Source of the DNA: CAMLQK01 sp035690865
GTDB taxonomy: Bacteria; Patescibacteriota; Saccharimonadia; Saccharimonadales; UBA4665
Reading direction: 5' to 3'
NCBI GenBank assembly: GCA_035690865.1
Contig: DASSKE010000002.1
Location: forward strand, 1-64,000
Length of the DNA stretch: 64,000 nt
Shown: in pieces, positions 24,260 through 32,459 of the stretch
How positions within the stretch are numbered: position 1 is the stretch's first letter
How the letters are laid out: every line of letters starts with the position of its first letter
The notes under the pieces: model-generated
Seen by the model: the letters and a program-made list of their open reading frames with translations, nothing else
What the model was told of the DNA's origin: nothing
Database searches by the model: none
Made by a program: the position numbers and the translations under genes

Positions 24260-25894
24260 ATGAGCAAGGTAGCACATTATCTCCAAGAGCATTTGGTGGG
24301 GGAGGTACTGACCTCAGCTGATGCTCGCCGCTATTTTTCGACCGATGCCAGTATTTTAACGGTTACGCCGGCATTGGTAATGTACCCGCGCAATGAGGCA
24401 GATATGCGCAAAACGGCTCGTTTTGCCTGGCAGCTTGCCGAACGGGGGCGGATTGTGCCGCTCACTGCTCGCGGCGCAGGAACCGACCAGAGCGGTGCAG
24501 CGCTTGGCGCAGGTATTATTGTCGCTTTTCCGGCCCATATGAACCGTTTGCTTGAGCTAGACGATAAAAGTGGGTTAATCACCGTAGAGCCTGGTGCTAA
24601 TTTTGGTAAGATCCAGCAAACACTTAAAACGCACGGTCGTTTCTTGCCACCATTTCCGGCAAGCCTTGAATATTCAACCATTGGCGGCGCCGTTTCCAAT
24701 AACGCCGGTGGCGAAAAAAGCCTTAAATACGGCAGTATGCGCAACTACGTGCGCGGTTTACGCGTTGTGCTGGCGAATGGCGAAGTTATCGAAACAGGTC
24801 GTTTATCTAAAAAAGACCTTAATAAAAAGCTGGGTCTCACGTCGTTTGAGGGAGAGATTTACCGGGCGCTCGATGCCTTGCTCGAAGAACATCGTGATGT
24901 AGTCGCTAAGATGGATCCGGATGTCACCAAAAACGCCTCAGGTTATTGCTTGAGCGAGGTGCGCCACAAGGACGGTTCGTTTGATTTAACGCCGTTGTTT
25001 GTAGGTTCGCAGGGGACTCTCGGTGTGATAACCTCGGTCACCTTGGCTACCGAGCCGTTTAACGCAGCGCCGAGCTTATTCGTAGTCGGTTTTGAAAATG
25101 CCGACCAGGCTCAAACTGCTATTTTAGAGCTTCGGGGGCTTTCTGAAATGCCCAGCAGTATCGAGATGGTCGACGGCAATCTGCTGAGCCTTGTTGACCG
25201 GCTCAATCCGAACCAGCTTGGCAATGCCATTGCCCGACCATATGCTGCCTTTACGTTGTTCGTCGAATTTGACTGTGGCGAACGCGCTAAAAAGAAGGCG
25301 CTTAAAAAGGCTAAGAAGATCCTTGATAAATATGCTGCTACCGTTACGCTCGAAGAGAATGTGGACGCACAGGACAAACTGTGGGCGGTACGACACAGTA
25401 CGGCTACCATTATGGCTCATGCCGAAGGACGGCTTAAGTCGCTGCCACTTATTGAAGATGGCATTGTGCCACCCGAACGCTTTGCTGAGTATGTAAAGGG
25501 TTTGCAGGATATTCTTGCGCGTAATCATTTACAGGCGGCGGTGTGGGGACATGCCGGTGACGGGCACTTGCACGCGCAACCATTCCTCGACCTCAGCCAA
25601 GTGGGTGATCGGCAGGTGGCTTTTAGGCTTATCGAAGAGCACTTCCAGCTCGTGAATGAACTTGGCGGCAGTTTGAGCGGTTCACACGGCGATGGTCGTT
25701 TGCGAGCGCCGTATCTGCCTAAAATGTACGGTGCTGAGATTTACGATCTTTTCCGTAAAGTGAAGCAAATATTTGACCCGTACGGCATTATGAACCCCGG
25801 GGTTAAGGTAGATGTAACCCTTGATACTGTTAAGCAGCTTCTGCGCCCTTCGTACACCATTGAGCACCTGTCCGACCATTTGCCGCGGTTGTAG
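24260..25894 (+). CDS. FAD-linked oxidase, D-lactate/glycolate dehydrogenase type
   Basis: A 544-residue flavoprotein of the GlcD/DLD family. The FAD-binding PCMH domain (residues ~30-215) has LTARGAGTDQSGAA and IGGAVSNNAGGEKSLKYG. The C-terminal FAD-linked oxidase domain has WGHAGDGHLHAQP (metal/substrate His) and SGSHGDGRLRAPYL, ending FDPYGIMNPGVK. No Fe-S domain is attached. Likely oxidises D-lactate or a related 2-hydroxy acid and passes electrons to quinone, which would fit the cytochrome bo3 genes at the right edge. It is leadered, with AAAGG before the ATG. Confidence 0.88.
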   Translation: MSKVAHYLQEHLVGEVLTSADARRYFSTDASILTVTPALVMYPRNEADMRKTARFAWQLAERGRIVPLTARGAGTDQSGAALGAGIIVAFPAHMNRLLELDDKSGLITVEPGANFGKIQQTLKTHGRFLPPFPASLEYSTIGGAVSNNAGGEKSLKYGSMRNYVRGLRVVLANGEVIETGRLSKKDLNKKLGLTSFEGEIYRALDALLEEHRDVVAKMDPDVTKNASGYCLSEVRHKDGSFDLTPLFVGSQGTLGVITSVTLATEPFNAAPSLFVVGFENADQAQTAILELRGLSEMPSSIEMVDGNLLSLVDRLNPNQLGNAIARPYAAFTLFVEFDCGERAKKKALKKAKKILDKYAATVTLEENVDAQDKLWAVRHSTATIMAHAEGRLKSLPLIEDGIVPPERFAEYVKGLQDILARNHLQAAVWGHAGDGHLHAQPFLDLSQVGDRQVAFRLIEEHFQLVNELGGSLSGSHGDGRLRAPYLPKMYGAEIYDLFRKVKQIFDPYGIMNPGVKVDVTLDTVKQLLRPSYTIEHLSDHLPRL

Positions 25895-25963
25895 CGACAA
25901 AAAACCGCTTTCCTCTTGAGTTTTTTGGCAAAAAAGCGTACTATAGCATAGATTACCAGTCAT

Positions 25964-26048
25964 GCGGACGTGGCGGAATTGGTAGACGCGCTACCTTGAG
26001 GTGGTAGTGGGGCAACTCGTGGAGGTTCAAGTCCTCTCGTCCGCACCA
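25964..26048 (+). tRNA. tRNA-Leu(GAG)
   Basis: An 85-base class II tRNA with acceptor GCGGACG/CGTCCGC, encoded CCA, T-loop GTTCAAG. Anticodon GAG (25998-26000) in loop TTGAGGT. A TATAGC-type -10 lies just upstream. Followed by a shortened copy of the tRNA-Leu hairpin repeat. Confidence 0.97.
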
Positions 26049-26060
26049 TGAGATAATCAC

Positions 26061-26107
26061 AGATATAAAATTGTTCCACAGCTCAAGCCAATGTGGAACA
26101 ATTTTTT
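26061..26107 (+). repeat. tRNA-Leu hairpin repeat, copy 3 (short form)
   Basis: AGATATAAAA then stem AAAATTGTTCCACA (26067-26080) / TGTGGAACAATTTT (26092-26105) with loop GCTCAAGCCAA. It matches copy 1 but has lost the TGAGCACCAA part, and a G-C pair is replaced by a T-A pair on both arms. It serves as terminator of tRNA-Leu(GAG). From 26108 to 26308 only a short unsupported frame is seen. Confidence 0.8.
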
Positions 26108-26308
26108 GTTTGTGTACAATAGTTTGGCGGCTAACAGGCTAAGTTCGATAATCCAGAAGAAGCACACTAGTTCACCGCGAGCGTATTTGCTTGGTGACAA
26201 GAAGCATCCATCCGTCTTTTATTCTCATCCGGCAGTCACCTGGATGAACTCCGTCGAGGACATTATTGAGGATCTAGGGGTCTAACGAATTCTTGAGTTA
26301 ATCAAAGA

Positions 26309-27007
26309 TTACGAGACAATCTTGGGCCTTACGTAGTTATAGCCCAAACTAACAGCGCCTAATACAAAAGTGACGGGCGTGTAGTCAATTCTCTCGTTTA
26401 AGTTGCGGATGTGCCCTTCTGTATACTCGGTGGGAATATCGAGCGAATGTAGTATGGCGTTAGGCTTAAGTGTCTTGGACTTGCAGGATAATTCCCAAGA
26501 TAATTCTTTGCTCTCCCTGATCATATCTTTGGCTGCTGGTGTCTCAGGGTCGACAATAAGTCGCACAGTATAAAACGGCGGTGTACTGGTCGATGAAAAC
26601 AGTTTAAGGTGGCCTGCGCCCTCTAGTTGTTGCTTACTCGTAGTTGGGCGTTGTGTGTAGAGATATCCCTCCTGGGCAAACTTGACAGGCATGAAAGAAG
26701 AACCCTTTGCTCTAACTAGCGACACACGAGGATGAGGATTTGGGTGTACGAAAGGCAACATCTCTTTAAGGCCCGGCAATGATTGTATATCCGGCGTAAC
26801 TGACAGAACAAGTCTACCAAGAGCCAGGCGTGAACTACTTTCTAGACCAAGTTCCTTTAGAATTACTTCACCTCTTTTTTTAACGAAAGCGGCTCTTGAA
26901 GTCTGGGATTGCACTGGTGTGCCTGTTTGAGGTTGGTTGACGCCAAGCTCTTCGGCGAGTTCCTTCAGCGGTATCCCACCTTGCTTCGTAAATATTCTCT
27001 TGGGCAT
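26309..27007 (-). CDS. hypothetical protein, 232 residues
   Basis: No family recognised. The N-terminus resembles a short HTH-like or disordered lead (KQGGIPLKELAEELGVNQPQ). The rest is a mixed alpha/beta domain with FYTVRLIVDPETPAAKDMI and ILHSLDIPTEYTEGHIRNLNERI. This vaguely recalls 2'-5' RNA ligase-like proteins but lacks the paired HxT motifs, so I do not claim that. It starts 2 bases after the stop of the SnoaL-like gene and is probably co-transcribed with it. Confidence 0.65.
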   Translation of the reverse strand: MPKRIFTKQGGIPLKELAEELGVNQPQTGTPVQSQTSRAAFVKKRGEVILKELGLESSSRLALGRLVLSVTPDIQSLPGLKEMLPFVHPNPHPRVSLVRAKGSSFMPVKFAQEGYLYTQRPTTSKQQLEGAGHLKLFSSTSTPPFYTVRLIVDPETPAAKDMIRESKELSWELSCKSKTLKPNAILHSLDIPTEYTEGHIRNLNERIDYTPVTFVLGAVSLGYNYVRPKIVS

Positions 27008-27009
27008 AC

Positions 27010-27423
27010 CTAATTGGGCTGCGGTAACTTATCCTGAAAGGTAAACTCGCGGACAATGCGCCAGGTGCCTGCTTGATTCCGCCATACGAAATTATACGAT
27101 ACGATATCCGTCCCCTTCGGTCGTACTATCAGTACGGAGGCATAGTCGCCGTATTTTGATGTTGCCGCAAAATGAGTCGTTTGTGCGGCCGCCAGTGGAT
27201 GTGTACCTTCGCCTTGTGTCGCCCAGCTACGTAGTAGCTTCATGTACACATTCTTAGGGATGTTGGCGGCATTCGCTTCTTTGTCGTAGCGAATATTCAC
27301 GAAATCATCCGCATAGAACTGTTCCATAGCGTCCAAATCGCCAGCGTCAACGGCAGTAAGGTAACCCTTCATTCGTTCTACGAGCGATTCATCAAGTTCG
27401 GGTTTTATGATTTCAAGGTCCAT
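27010..27423 (-). CDS. SnoaL/NTF2-like (DUF4440 type) protein
   Basis: A 137-residue protein with the cystatin-like NTF2 fold pattern: helix MKGYLTAVDAGDLDAMEQFYADDFVNI at the N-terminus, then strands ASVLIVRPKGTDIVSYNFVWRNQ and GTWRIVREFTFQDKL. The family ranges from enzymes to binding proteins, and no catalytic residue set can be assigned. AGGAGA lies upstream of the ATG. It heads a two-gene minus-strand operon in the accessory stretch after tRNA-Leu(GAG). Confidence 0.8.
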   Translation of the reverse strand: MDLEIIKPELDESLVERMKGYLTAVDAGDLDAMEQFYADDFVNIRYDKEANAANIPKNVYMKLLRSWATQGEGTHPLAAAQTTHFAATSKYGDYASVLIVRPKGTDIVSYNFVWRNQAGTWRIVREFTFQDKLPQPN

Positions 27424-27532
27424 GGAGTCTCCTAGGTGTTAGTTCTTTTAGATTGCTATTTATAATACCGAAAAATGCAGGAATACTCGAAAGAGTTAAA
27501 TGATTATTGTGTAATTTTTGGATGTAATAATT

Positions 27533-27736
27533 CTACTGTGCTTGACTGGTTGGTGCAGGTTCGCTACTGAAGTCTACCCTGACCCCAAGAGGGGTGTTGA
27601 AGACAAGAGGCATAACTTCAACAAATCCAGATCGCAATCTAAAGTCATCGACGGGATCTAGATGGATGACCGTTAGCTCGGCGGTCGCATCACCTCCAGG
27701 TGTATTTCCATATAGTGCCTCGGTCTGATTTCTCAT
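27533..27736 (-). CDS. small hypothetical protein, 67 residues
   Basis: Starts MRNQTEALYGNTPGGDATAEL after a GGAG 8-9 bases upstream and ends TSQAQ. No membrane segment, no known motif; probably a short beta-rich protein. It is accepted mainly for the ribosome site and the open frame in a region otherwise free of genes. It could also be a remnant. Confidence 0.45.
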   Translation of the reverse strand: MRNQTEALYGNTPGGDATAELTVIHLDPVDDFRLRSGFVEVMPLVFNTPLGVRVDFSSEPAPTSQAQ

Positions 27737-27850
27737 AATACAACTCCATTAGTTTATCGAGATTTTAGCACATAAAATACGACTCATTAATTTAAGTCAG
27801 TTTTTTACTGAACGAATATCTGCAGTGACAGCTGATTTCGTACACCTGGC

Positions 27851-27891
27851 GCACGATATTGATGTCGGCTTTACGGCCGGTTTTTTCGTGC
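27851..27891 (+). terminator. terminator-like hairpin in the 27.74-27.95 kb gap
   Basis: Inner stem CGGC-TTTACG-GCCG followed by GTTTTTT, enclosed by an outer GCACGA/TCGTGC pair. No gene on the plus strand feeds it within the window, so it may end an untranslated RNA or mark an old gene end. The rest of this gap is AT-rich and shows nothing else. Confidence 0.4.
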
Positions 27892-27934
27892 TCATCTCCA
27901 CTCAAAATACACAACAGCAAAATGCTTTTGACAG

Positions 27935-27943
27935 TGTTACAAT
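27935..27943 (+). promoter_or_regulatory. extended -10 promoter of the NUDIX gene at 27952
   Basis: TGT-TACAAT ends 8 bases before the ATG; no Shine-Dalgarno. Confidence 0.5.
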
Positions 27944-27951
27944 AACGGTTA

Positions 27952-28554
27952 ATGAAAGTGACGTTTGCGCTTCCAACAGATGGAAAAGACCATGCGTTTT
28001 GCCTGCGATGTCACTCCCCGGGTGTTGAGTTGCAGCATAATAGCGAGGGTGGCCTTGAGTTTTACTGCGATGGTTGTGGCTTTGTGCAGGGGCGCTGCCT
28101 GTATATTGGCAAAGGCAAGTTCTGGATAGATCAAGAAAACACTTTTTGGCATGAGAGTGGCGGCGTTTTTGTACGGCGAAGCGACGGCAAATTCTTATTC
28201 TTTGAGCGAACTTCCTGGCCAGTGGGCTTAACAATCCCCAGCGGGCATATAGATCGGGGCGAAACTGGACTGCAGGGCGCAATCAGGGAGCTGCGCGAAG
28301 AGGTTGGCATTGATTCACGCGATCTTACGCTGGTTGACGAACTCGATATTGAAGAGTCGTGCAACGCTGGCGCTGACCATCATCACTGGCACGTGTATCT
28401 TTTTAAGACTGACCAGCAGAATATTGCTGTCGTGGCGGCCGATGAAGGCCGCAATGCCCAGTGGTTGTCACTTGAGGAAGCGCTGGCGCGCACCATGACC
28501 GACGGCGTGCGGCACATTATTTTGCAGTACCAGAGGCAATTGCAAACAATATAG
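27952..28554 (+). CDS. NUDIX hydrolase with N-terminal zinc ribbon
   Basis: A 200-residue protein. Residues ~17-43 hold CLRC and CDGC, a likely zinc ribbon as in NADH pyrophosphatase-type NUDIX proteins. The Nudix box SGHIDRGETGLQGAI-RELREEVG is intact near residue 100. The family cleaves nucleotide diphosphates; NAD(H)-type or nucleotide sugar substrates are possible but not shown. It stands alone between an accessory stretch and tRNA-Val. Confidence 0.88.
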   Translation: MKVTFALPTDGKDHAFCLRCHSPGVELQHNSEGGLEFYCDGCGFVQGRCLYIGKGKFWIDQENTFWHESGGVFVRRSDGKFLFFERTSWPVGLTIPSGHIDRGETGLQGAIRELREEVGIDSRDLTLVDELDIEESCNAGADHHHWHVYLFKTDQQNIAVVAADEGRNAQWLSLEEALARTMTDGVRHIILQYQRQLQTI

Positions 28555-28604
28555 CTTGCAAATTATGCGGCTTTTCAGTACAATAGGCTGGTACCAAACG
28601 GCAA

Positions 28605-28681
28605 GGGTGATTAGCTCAGTTGGCTAGAGCATCTCGTTTACACCGAGAGGGTCGGGGGTTCGAGTCCCTCATCACCCACCA
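28605..28681 (+). tRNA. tRNA-Val(TAC)
   Basis: 77 bases, acceptor GGGTGAT/ATCACCC, encoded CCA, anticodon TAC (28639-28641) in loop TTTACAC. Promoter TTGCAA (28556-28561), 17-base spacer, TACAAT (28579-28584). Confidence 0.97.
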
Positions 28682-28683
28682 TT

Positions 28684-28713
28684 AAAAGACGATCGCATAC
28701 GCGGTCGTTTTTT
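28684..28713. terminator. terminator of tRNA-Val, shared with dacA
   Basis: GACGATCGC / GCGGTCGTTTTTT hairpin with a short ATAC loop and A/T tails on both sides, between convergent tRNA-Val and dacA. Confidence 0.75.
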
Positions 28714-28731
28714 AATTTGTACCCCTTCTGG

Positions 28732-29964
28732 CTACCAGTGTAAAATGCGCCACCAGGTCATGGGCTTGGCTATCGCTTGCCCAACGCTTACCGGGACTTC
28801 AAAGTGAGTAGTTCCTGAGGTAAAAGTTGCGGTGCCTATGGGCGTATTCTTGGCTACGGCGTCGGTAATGGGCGTAATGTGTACGTCTGCAGGAGTGATG
28901 CCGTGGTTCCATACCACCGCAGACAGGCTCTCGTGGGCAAAAAGCGGTACGCTAGTACGTAGCCAAGGCACATAGACACTGCCTAAAGCCTGGCCTTTTT
29001 GCACGACTTGCTCTTTGGCGAAGTTATTCTTTGCCGACTGGAGTAATGTTGCGCCGCTCGAAAAAGCTTGACCTAAGGTCTTGGCGCCCATAATAACGCC
29101 CACAAGCGTGAAATTTGTACCGGGCTCGGGTGAGTAGTTGGCGGCAAATAAAATACAGCCTAAGGCTTGGTCGGAGTAGCCGGTTTTGAGGCCATTCACG
29201 CCATTTGTACCAAGCATACGATTGTTGTTGTAAATAGTGCCGGCAGTGGGTATAGTGGCGCTTTTTTGGTGCACAATTTCGGCTATTATTGGCTGACGCA
29301 TCGCGATGATCCCTAGCTGTACAAGATCAGATGGCGTGCTGGTTGTGAGCGGCGAAAGCCCGCTGGCGTCAGGGCCAATGGTGGTGTGCGCAAGACCCAA
29401 TTGCTTAACGTAGCTAGTGGCAAAGGTGTGGTAGGCTTGCATAGAGCCAAACGCCCACACTGCCAATGTGTCGGCCATATTATTGGCCGATGGTAAAAGC
29501 ATGGCCTGCAACACCTGGTATTCAGTAATTTGTTCGCCTGCAGCAACCAAAGTCACCGACCCATCTTGGGCAAGATAATCGCGGTACGACTGGACGTCTG
29601 CTTCCGTAAGTGTGAGGGTTGGCCCTTGTTGGCCGACGTTGAGAGGCTTTTGACGTAGCACTGAAAGGGCAGTGATTACTTTGGCGATGCTAGCGGTAGG
29701 AATGGGCGTTTCGTTGGTGTTGCTGGCCAGTACGCCGTATCCATCGGCGCCAATTGCTGCCTTTGACCCATCTGTGGGCCAGCTAAGTGCAGGTTGGCTG
29801 GCGGCAGACGCAAGCGGCTCAGCTACTGCCGACATCGGCAAGGGTCGCAAGTAGTTAAAACATGCCATTCCAGCCAGTAAAATCAGGAACCAAACGGTAA
29901 CTGCAAAACGCCGTTTTCGCCGACTTTTGCTCCGTGTTCTTGCTTGCCGTTCCCTATAACGCAT
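28732..29964 (-). CDS. dacA: D-alanyl-D-alanine carboxypeptidase (S11 family)
   Basis: Trims the terminal D-Ala from peptidoglycan stem peptides outside the membrane. The 410 residues start with a basic tail and one transmembrane helix (residues ~20-40). The penicillin-binding motifs follow: SIAK (SxxK), SANN (SxN) in LLPSANNMADTLAVW, and KTG in GLKTGYSDQALG. The C-terminal domain matches the S11 beta-rich tail without a clear second anchor. Start at 29964 is supported by TGG-TATTAT 6 bases upstream on the minus strand. Confidence 0.92.
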   Translation of the reverse strand: MRYRERQARTRSKSRRKRRFAVTVWFLILLAGMACFNYLRPLPMSAVAEPLASAASQPALSWPTDGSKAAIGADGYGVLASNTNETPIPTASIAKVITALSVLRQKPLNVGQQGPTLTLTEADVQSYRDYLAQDGSVTLVAAGEQITEYQVLQAMLLPSANNMADTLAVWAFGSMQAYHTFATSYVKQLGLAHTTIGPDASGLSPLTTSTPSDLVQLGIIAMRQPIIAEIVHQKSATIPTAGTIYNNNRMLGTNGVNGLKTGYSDQALGCILFAANYSPEPGTNFTLVGVIMGAKTLGQAFSSGATLLQSAKNNFAKEQVVQKGQALGSVYVPWLRTSVPLFAHESLSAVVWNHGITPADVHITPITDAVAKNTPIGTATFTSGTTHFEVPVSVGQAIAKPMTWWRILHW

Positions 29965-29970
29965 TCTTTA

Positions 29971-29979
29971 ATAATACCA
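29971..29979 (-). promoter_or_regulatory. extended -10 promoter of dacA
   Basis: Minus strand TGG-TATTAT, 6 bases before the ATG; no Shine-Dalgarno. Confidence 0.5.
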
Positions 29980-30039
29980 CTCATGGCCACGACAAACCTT
30001 GAAGAATAGTATATACTTATAGTGTAAGAGGAACCTGAC

Positions 30040-30603
30040 ATGACATATCTGATAATTGGCGTTGGGATTGTGGTAATCGTGGCTATTTTGGCTGCCATGT
30101 ACAACAGTCTTGTTAAGTTAAATATTCGTGCCGACGAGGCCTGGAGCGATATTACCGTCCAGCTTAAGCGTCGTCTCGACCTTATCCCCAACCTTGTTAA
30201 CACTGTTAAAGGCTACGCTGGCCACGAAAAAACAGTATTCGAGGACGTTACGAAAGCCCGCACGGCGGCAATGGGCGCCCAAGGGGTAGAGGAAACTGCC
30301 AAAGCCGAGAATATGCTCGAAGGCACCCTCAAAAGTCTGTTTGCCGTTGCCGAAGCCTATCCGGAATTAAAAGCCAACGAGAATTTTAAGGCTCTACAAG
30401 ACGAGTTAGTAGATACTGAAGACAAAATTCAGGCTGCCCGCCGATTTTATAACACCATGGTGCGTGATTTTAACACAAAGCGAAAAGTGTTCCCCACAAA
30501 CATCTTTGCTGGCATGCTAGGATTTAAAACCGACAAAGTATTCTTTGAGCTTGACGAAGTTCAGATGGCCCAGGCTCAAAAGCCAGTTGAAGTAAAATTC
30601 TAA
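30040..30603 (+). CDS. lemA: LemA family protein
   Basis: A 187-residue membrane protein with one N-terminal helix (YLIIGVGIVVIVAILAAMYNSLV) and a long helical body. It carries the family stretch WSDITVQLKRRLDLIPNLVNTVKGYAGHE and the end RVFP-like KVFPTNIFAGMLGF. Family function is not settled; it is often encoded next to HtpX, as here (9-base gap), and may act in envelope stress. A TATAGT box about 20 bases upstream and a GAGG give a short leader. Confidence 0.92.
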   Translation: MTYLIIGVGIVVIVAILAAMYNSLVKLNIRADEAWSDITVQLKRRLDLIPNLVNTVKGYAGHEKTVFEDVTKARTAAMGAQGVEETAKAENMLEGTLKSLFAVAEAYPELKANENFKALQDELVDTEDKIQAARRFYNTMVRDFNTKRKVFPTNIFAGMLGFKTDKVFFELDEVQMAQAQKPVEVKF

Positions 30604-30612
30604 GGGTTTACC

Positions 30613-31485
30613 ATGTATTCCGCAATTGCTGCAAACAAACGTAAAACCTGGCTCATAATTGCTCTCTTTTTTGTGATTATCGGGGTGCTGGGCTGGATTG
30701 CCGGCAATATTTGGGGTAACCCAAGCTTTGTGTATCTGGCATTTGTTGTCGGTGGCGTTTATGCGCTGATTCAGTACTTTATGGCAGCTAAACTGGCTTT
30801 GAGTATGAACGGCGCCCGCGAGATCCAAAAACGCGACAATCCGCGTCTCTTTCGTACGGTAGAGAATCTATCTATCGCTACTGGTATGCCAATGCCCAAG
30901 GTGTATATTATTGAAGACGATGCGCCTAACGCTTTTGCCACCGGTCGCGATCCAAAGCACGCCGTTATATGTGCCACGACCGGCCTGCTGGATATGATGA
31001 ATGATAGCGAACTGGAAGCGGTTATGGCCCACGAGATGGGTCACGTCCAAAACTACGATATCCGGGTAATGATGATTGTTTTTGGCCTGGTAAGCGCCAT
31101 TGGTTTTATTGCCGACATGATTTTTCATATGTTTTGGTTCAATAACGATGATGAATCGCCGAATCCGCTCTTTATTGTGCTTGGTATTGTAGCGGCTATT
31201 TTGGCACCATTTGTGGCTTTTTTGGTCCAGATGGCTGTTTCTAGGCGTAGGGAATACCTGGCAGATAGTACTGGGGCCATGACAACTCGGTATCCCGAAG
31301 GCTTGGCAAGCGCGCTGGAAAAAATTGCCGCGCACGGTTCAACATTGCGCAAGCAAAACACCGCTACAGCCCACCTGTTTTTTGCTAATCCTTTGAGCGG
31401 TAAAAGTGTGGCTAAGCTGTTTAGCACCCATCCGCCCATCGAAGAGCGTATTCGACGCTTGCGTCAAATGGACACTCACGCATAA
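30613..31485 (+). CDS. htpX: zinc metalloprotease HtpX
   Basis: Membrane-embedded M48 protease for quality control of membrane proteins. The 290 residues have two N-terminal helices, the zinc site AVMAHEMGHVQN (HExxH) near residue 140, two more helices, and SRRREYLADSTGA supplying the third ligand. The ending IEERIRRLRQM is typical. Paired with lemA, and followed after 9 bases by a membrane protein gene and ligA in one probable operon. Confidence 0.95.
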   Translation: MYSAIAANKRKTWLIIALFFVIIGVLGWIAGNIWGNPSFVYLAFVVGGVYALIQYFMAAKLALSMNGAREIQKRDNPRLFRTVENLSIATGMPMPKVYIIEDDAPNAFATGRDPKHAVICATTGLLDMMNDSELEAVMAHEMGHVQNYDIRVMMIVFGLVSAIGFIADMIFHMFWFNNDDESPNPLFIVLGIVAAILAPFVAFLVQMAVSRRREYLADSTGAMTTRYPEGLASALEKIAAHGSTLRKQNTATAHLFFANPLSGKSVAKLFSTHPPIEERIRRLRQMDTHA

Positions 31486-31494
31486 GATAAACAC

Positions 31495-32451
31495 ATGGCA
31501 ACTGCACAAAACTCCACTTCCGATAAAAAACCATCAGCTTTGCGAGACCATTTTCGTAAGCCACGTAAGGTAAGAAAAAGCTCTTACCGTTCTTTTAAGT
31601 TGCAAAAGAAGCTGCCGCAATCCGCTAAGCCGCTTGCAACCGGCCCGCAATTGCTTAAGCAAACCGTAGCGCTACTTGCTAAGCACTGGCGTATCTTTGG
31701 ACTACTTGCTTTAGTGTATGCGGTGATCAGTTTGGTCGTAGTGCAGAACATTAGCAGTAGTGACGATATTTCTACGCTGCAGACTTCTTTGCAGGAATTG
31801 TTTAAGGGGCAGTGGTCGCAGGTCTTTACAAGCTCGGCGCTTGTTATTCTGCTGGGCTCGGGCAGTAGCACACAAATGTCAGCCTACCATTTTGTGTGGG
31901 TTATTTTAGGTAGTTTAGCGCTTATTTGGACGCTGCGCGAAGTATATGCGGGCCGCAAAGTACGGGTGCGGGACGCCTTTTATGTCGGCGTATATCCTTT
32001 TACCGTTTTTACGCTGGTATTGGTGGTGATTGGCTTGGATTGTCTGCCGGCAATTGTGGGTGCAAACGGCTACAACACGCTTATTTCTAATGGTATAGCA
32101 GCCTCGGGTATCGAGCAGGTGCTATGGGCGGTGGTAGGCATTCTGCTGGGCTTGCTGAGCGTTTATCTAGTAGGAATGCATCTTATGGCGTCGTATATTG
32201 CGTGCTTGCCGCAAATGACACCCATAAAAGCACTGCGTTCATCGCATGAGCTTACAAAAGGCCGCATAGGACTTATTGTGCGCCGCGTATTCTTTTTGCT
32301 TCTGGTAATGCTTATTCTAGCTGCAATACTGCTTGTTCCTTTGGTGCTCTACGTGCCAGTGGGCGCAATCACTATGTTCTTTATCTGTGGTGTCTTGAGT
32401 CTTGTCTTGTTCCATGCGTACTTGTACTGCCTTTACCGGGTGCTATTGTAG
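31495..32451 (+). CDS. multi-pass membrane protein of unknown function
   Basis: A 318-residue protein. The first ~55 residues are Lys/Arg-rich and cytoplasmic, then about six transmembrane helices (IFGLLALVYAVISLVVV, FVWVILGSLALIWTL, YPFTVFTLVLVVIGL and others). The loop IKALRSSHELTKGRIGLIVRR resembles small membrane proteins of the glycerophosphodiesterase-membrane-domain type, but this is only a likeness. It lies between htpX and ligA with short gaps on both sides. Confidence 0.8.
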   Translation: MATAQNSTSDKKPSALRDHFRKPRKVRKSSYRSFKLQKKLPQSAKPLATGPQLLKQTVALLAKHWRIFGLLALVYAVISLVVVQNISSSDDISTLQTSLQELFKGQWSQVFTSSALVILLGSGSSTQMSAYHFVWVILGSLALIWTLREVYAGRKVRVRDAFYVGVYPFTVFTLVLVVIGLDCLPAIVGANGYNTLISNGIAASGIEQVLWAVVGILLGLLSVYLVGMHLMASYIACLPQMTPIKALRSSHELTKGRIGLIVRRVFFLLLVMLILAAILLVPLVLYVPVGAITMFFICGVLSLVLFHAYLYCLYRVLL

Positions 32452-32459
32452 GGGGAGCA

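Noticed and set aside
26091..26285. 64-codon plus-strand frame after tRNA-Leu(GAG)
   Set aside because: Its ATG lies inside the terminator hairpin. The tail (SVEDIIEDLGV) looks protein-like and may be a remnant, but there is no supported start.
27851..27891. GGCGCAC at 27849 as the right-end core of a third cassette
   Set aside because: The match to the tRNA-Leu(GAG) end (CCGCACCA) is poor and no micro-ORF copy is attached.
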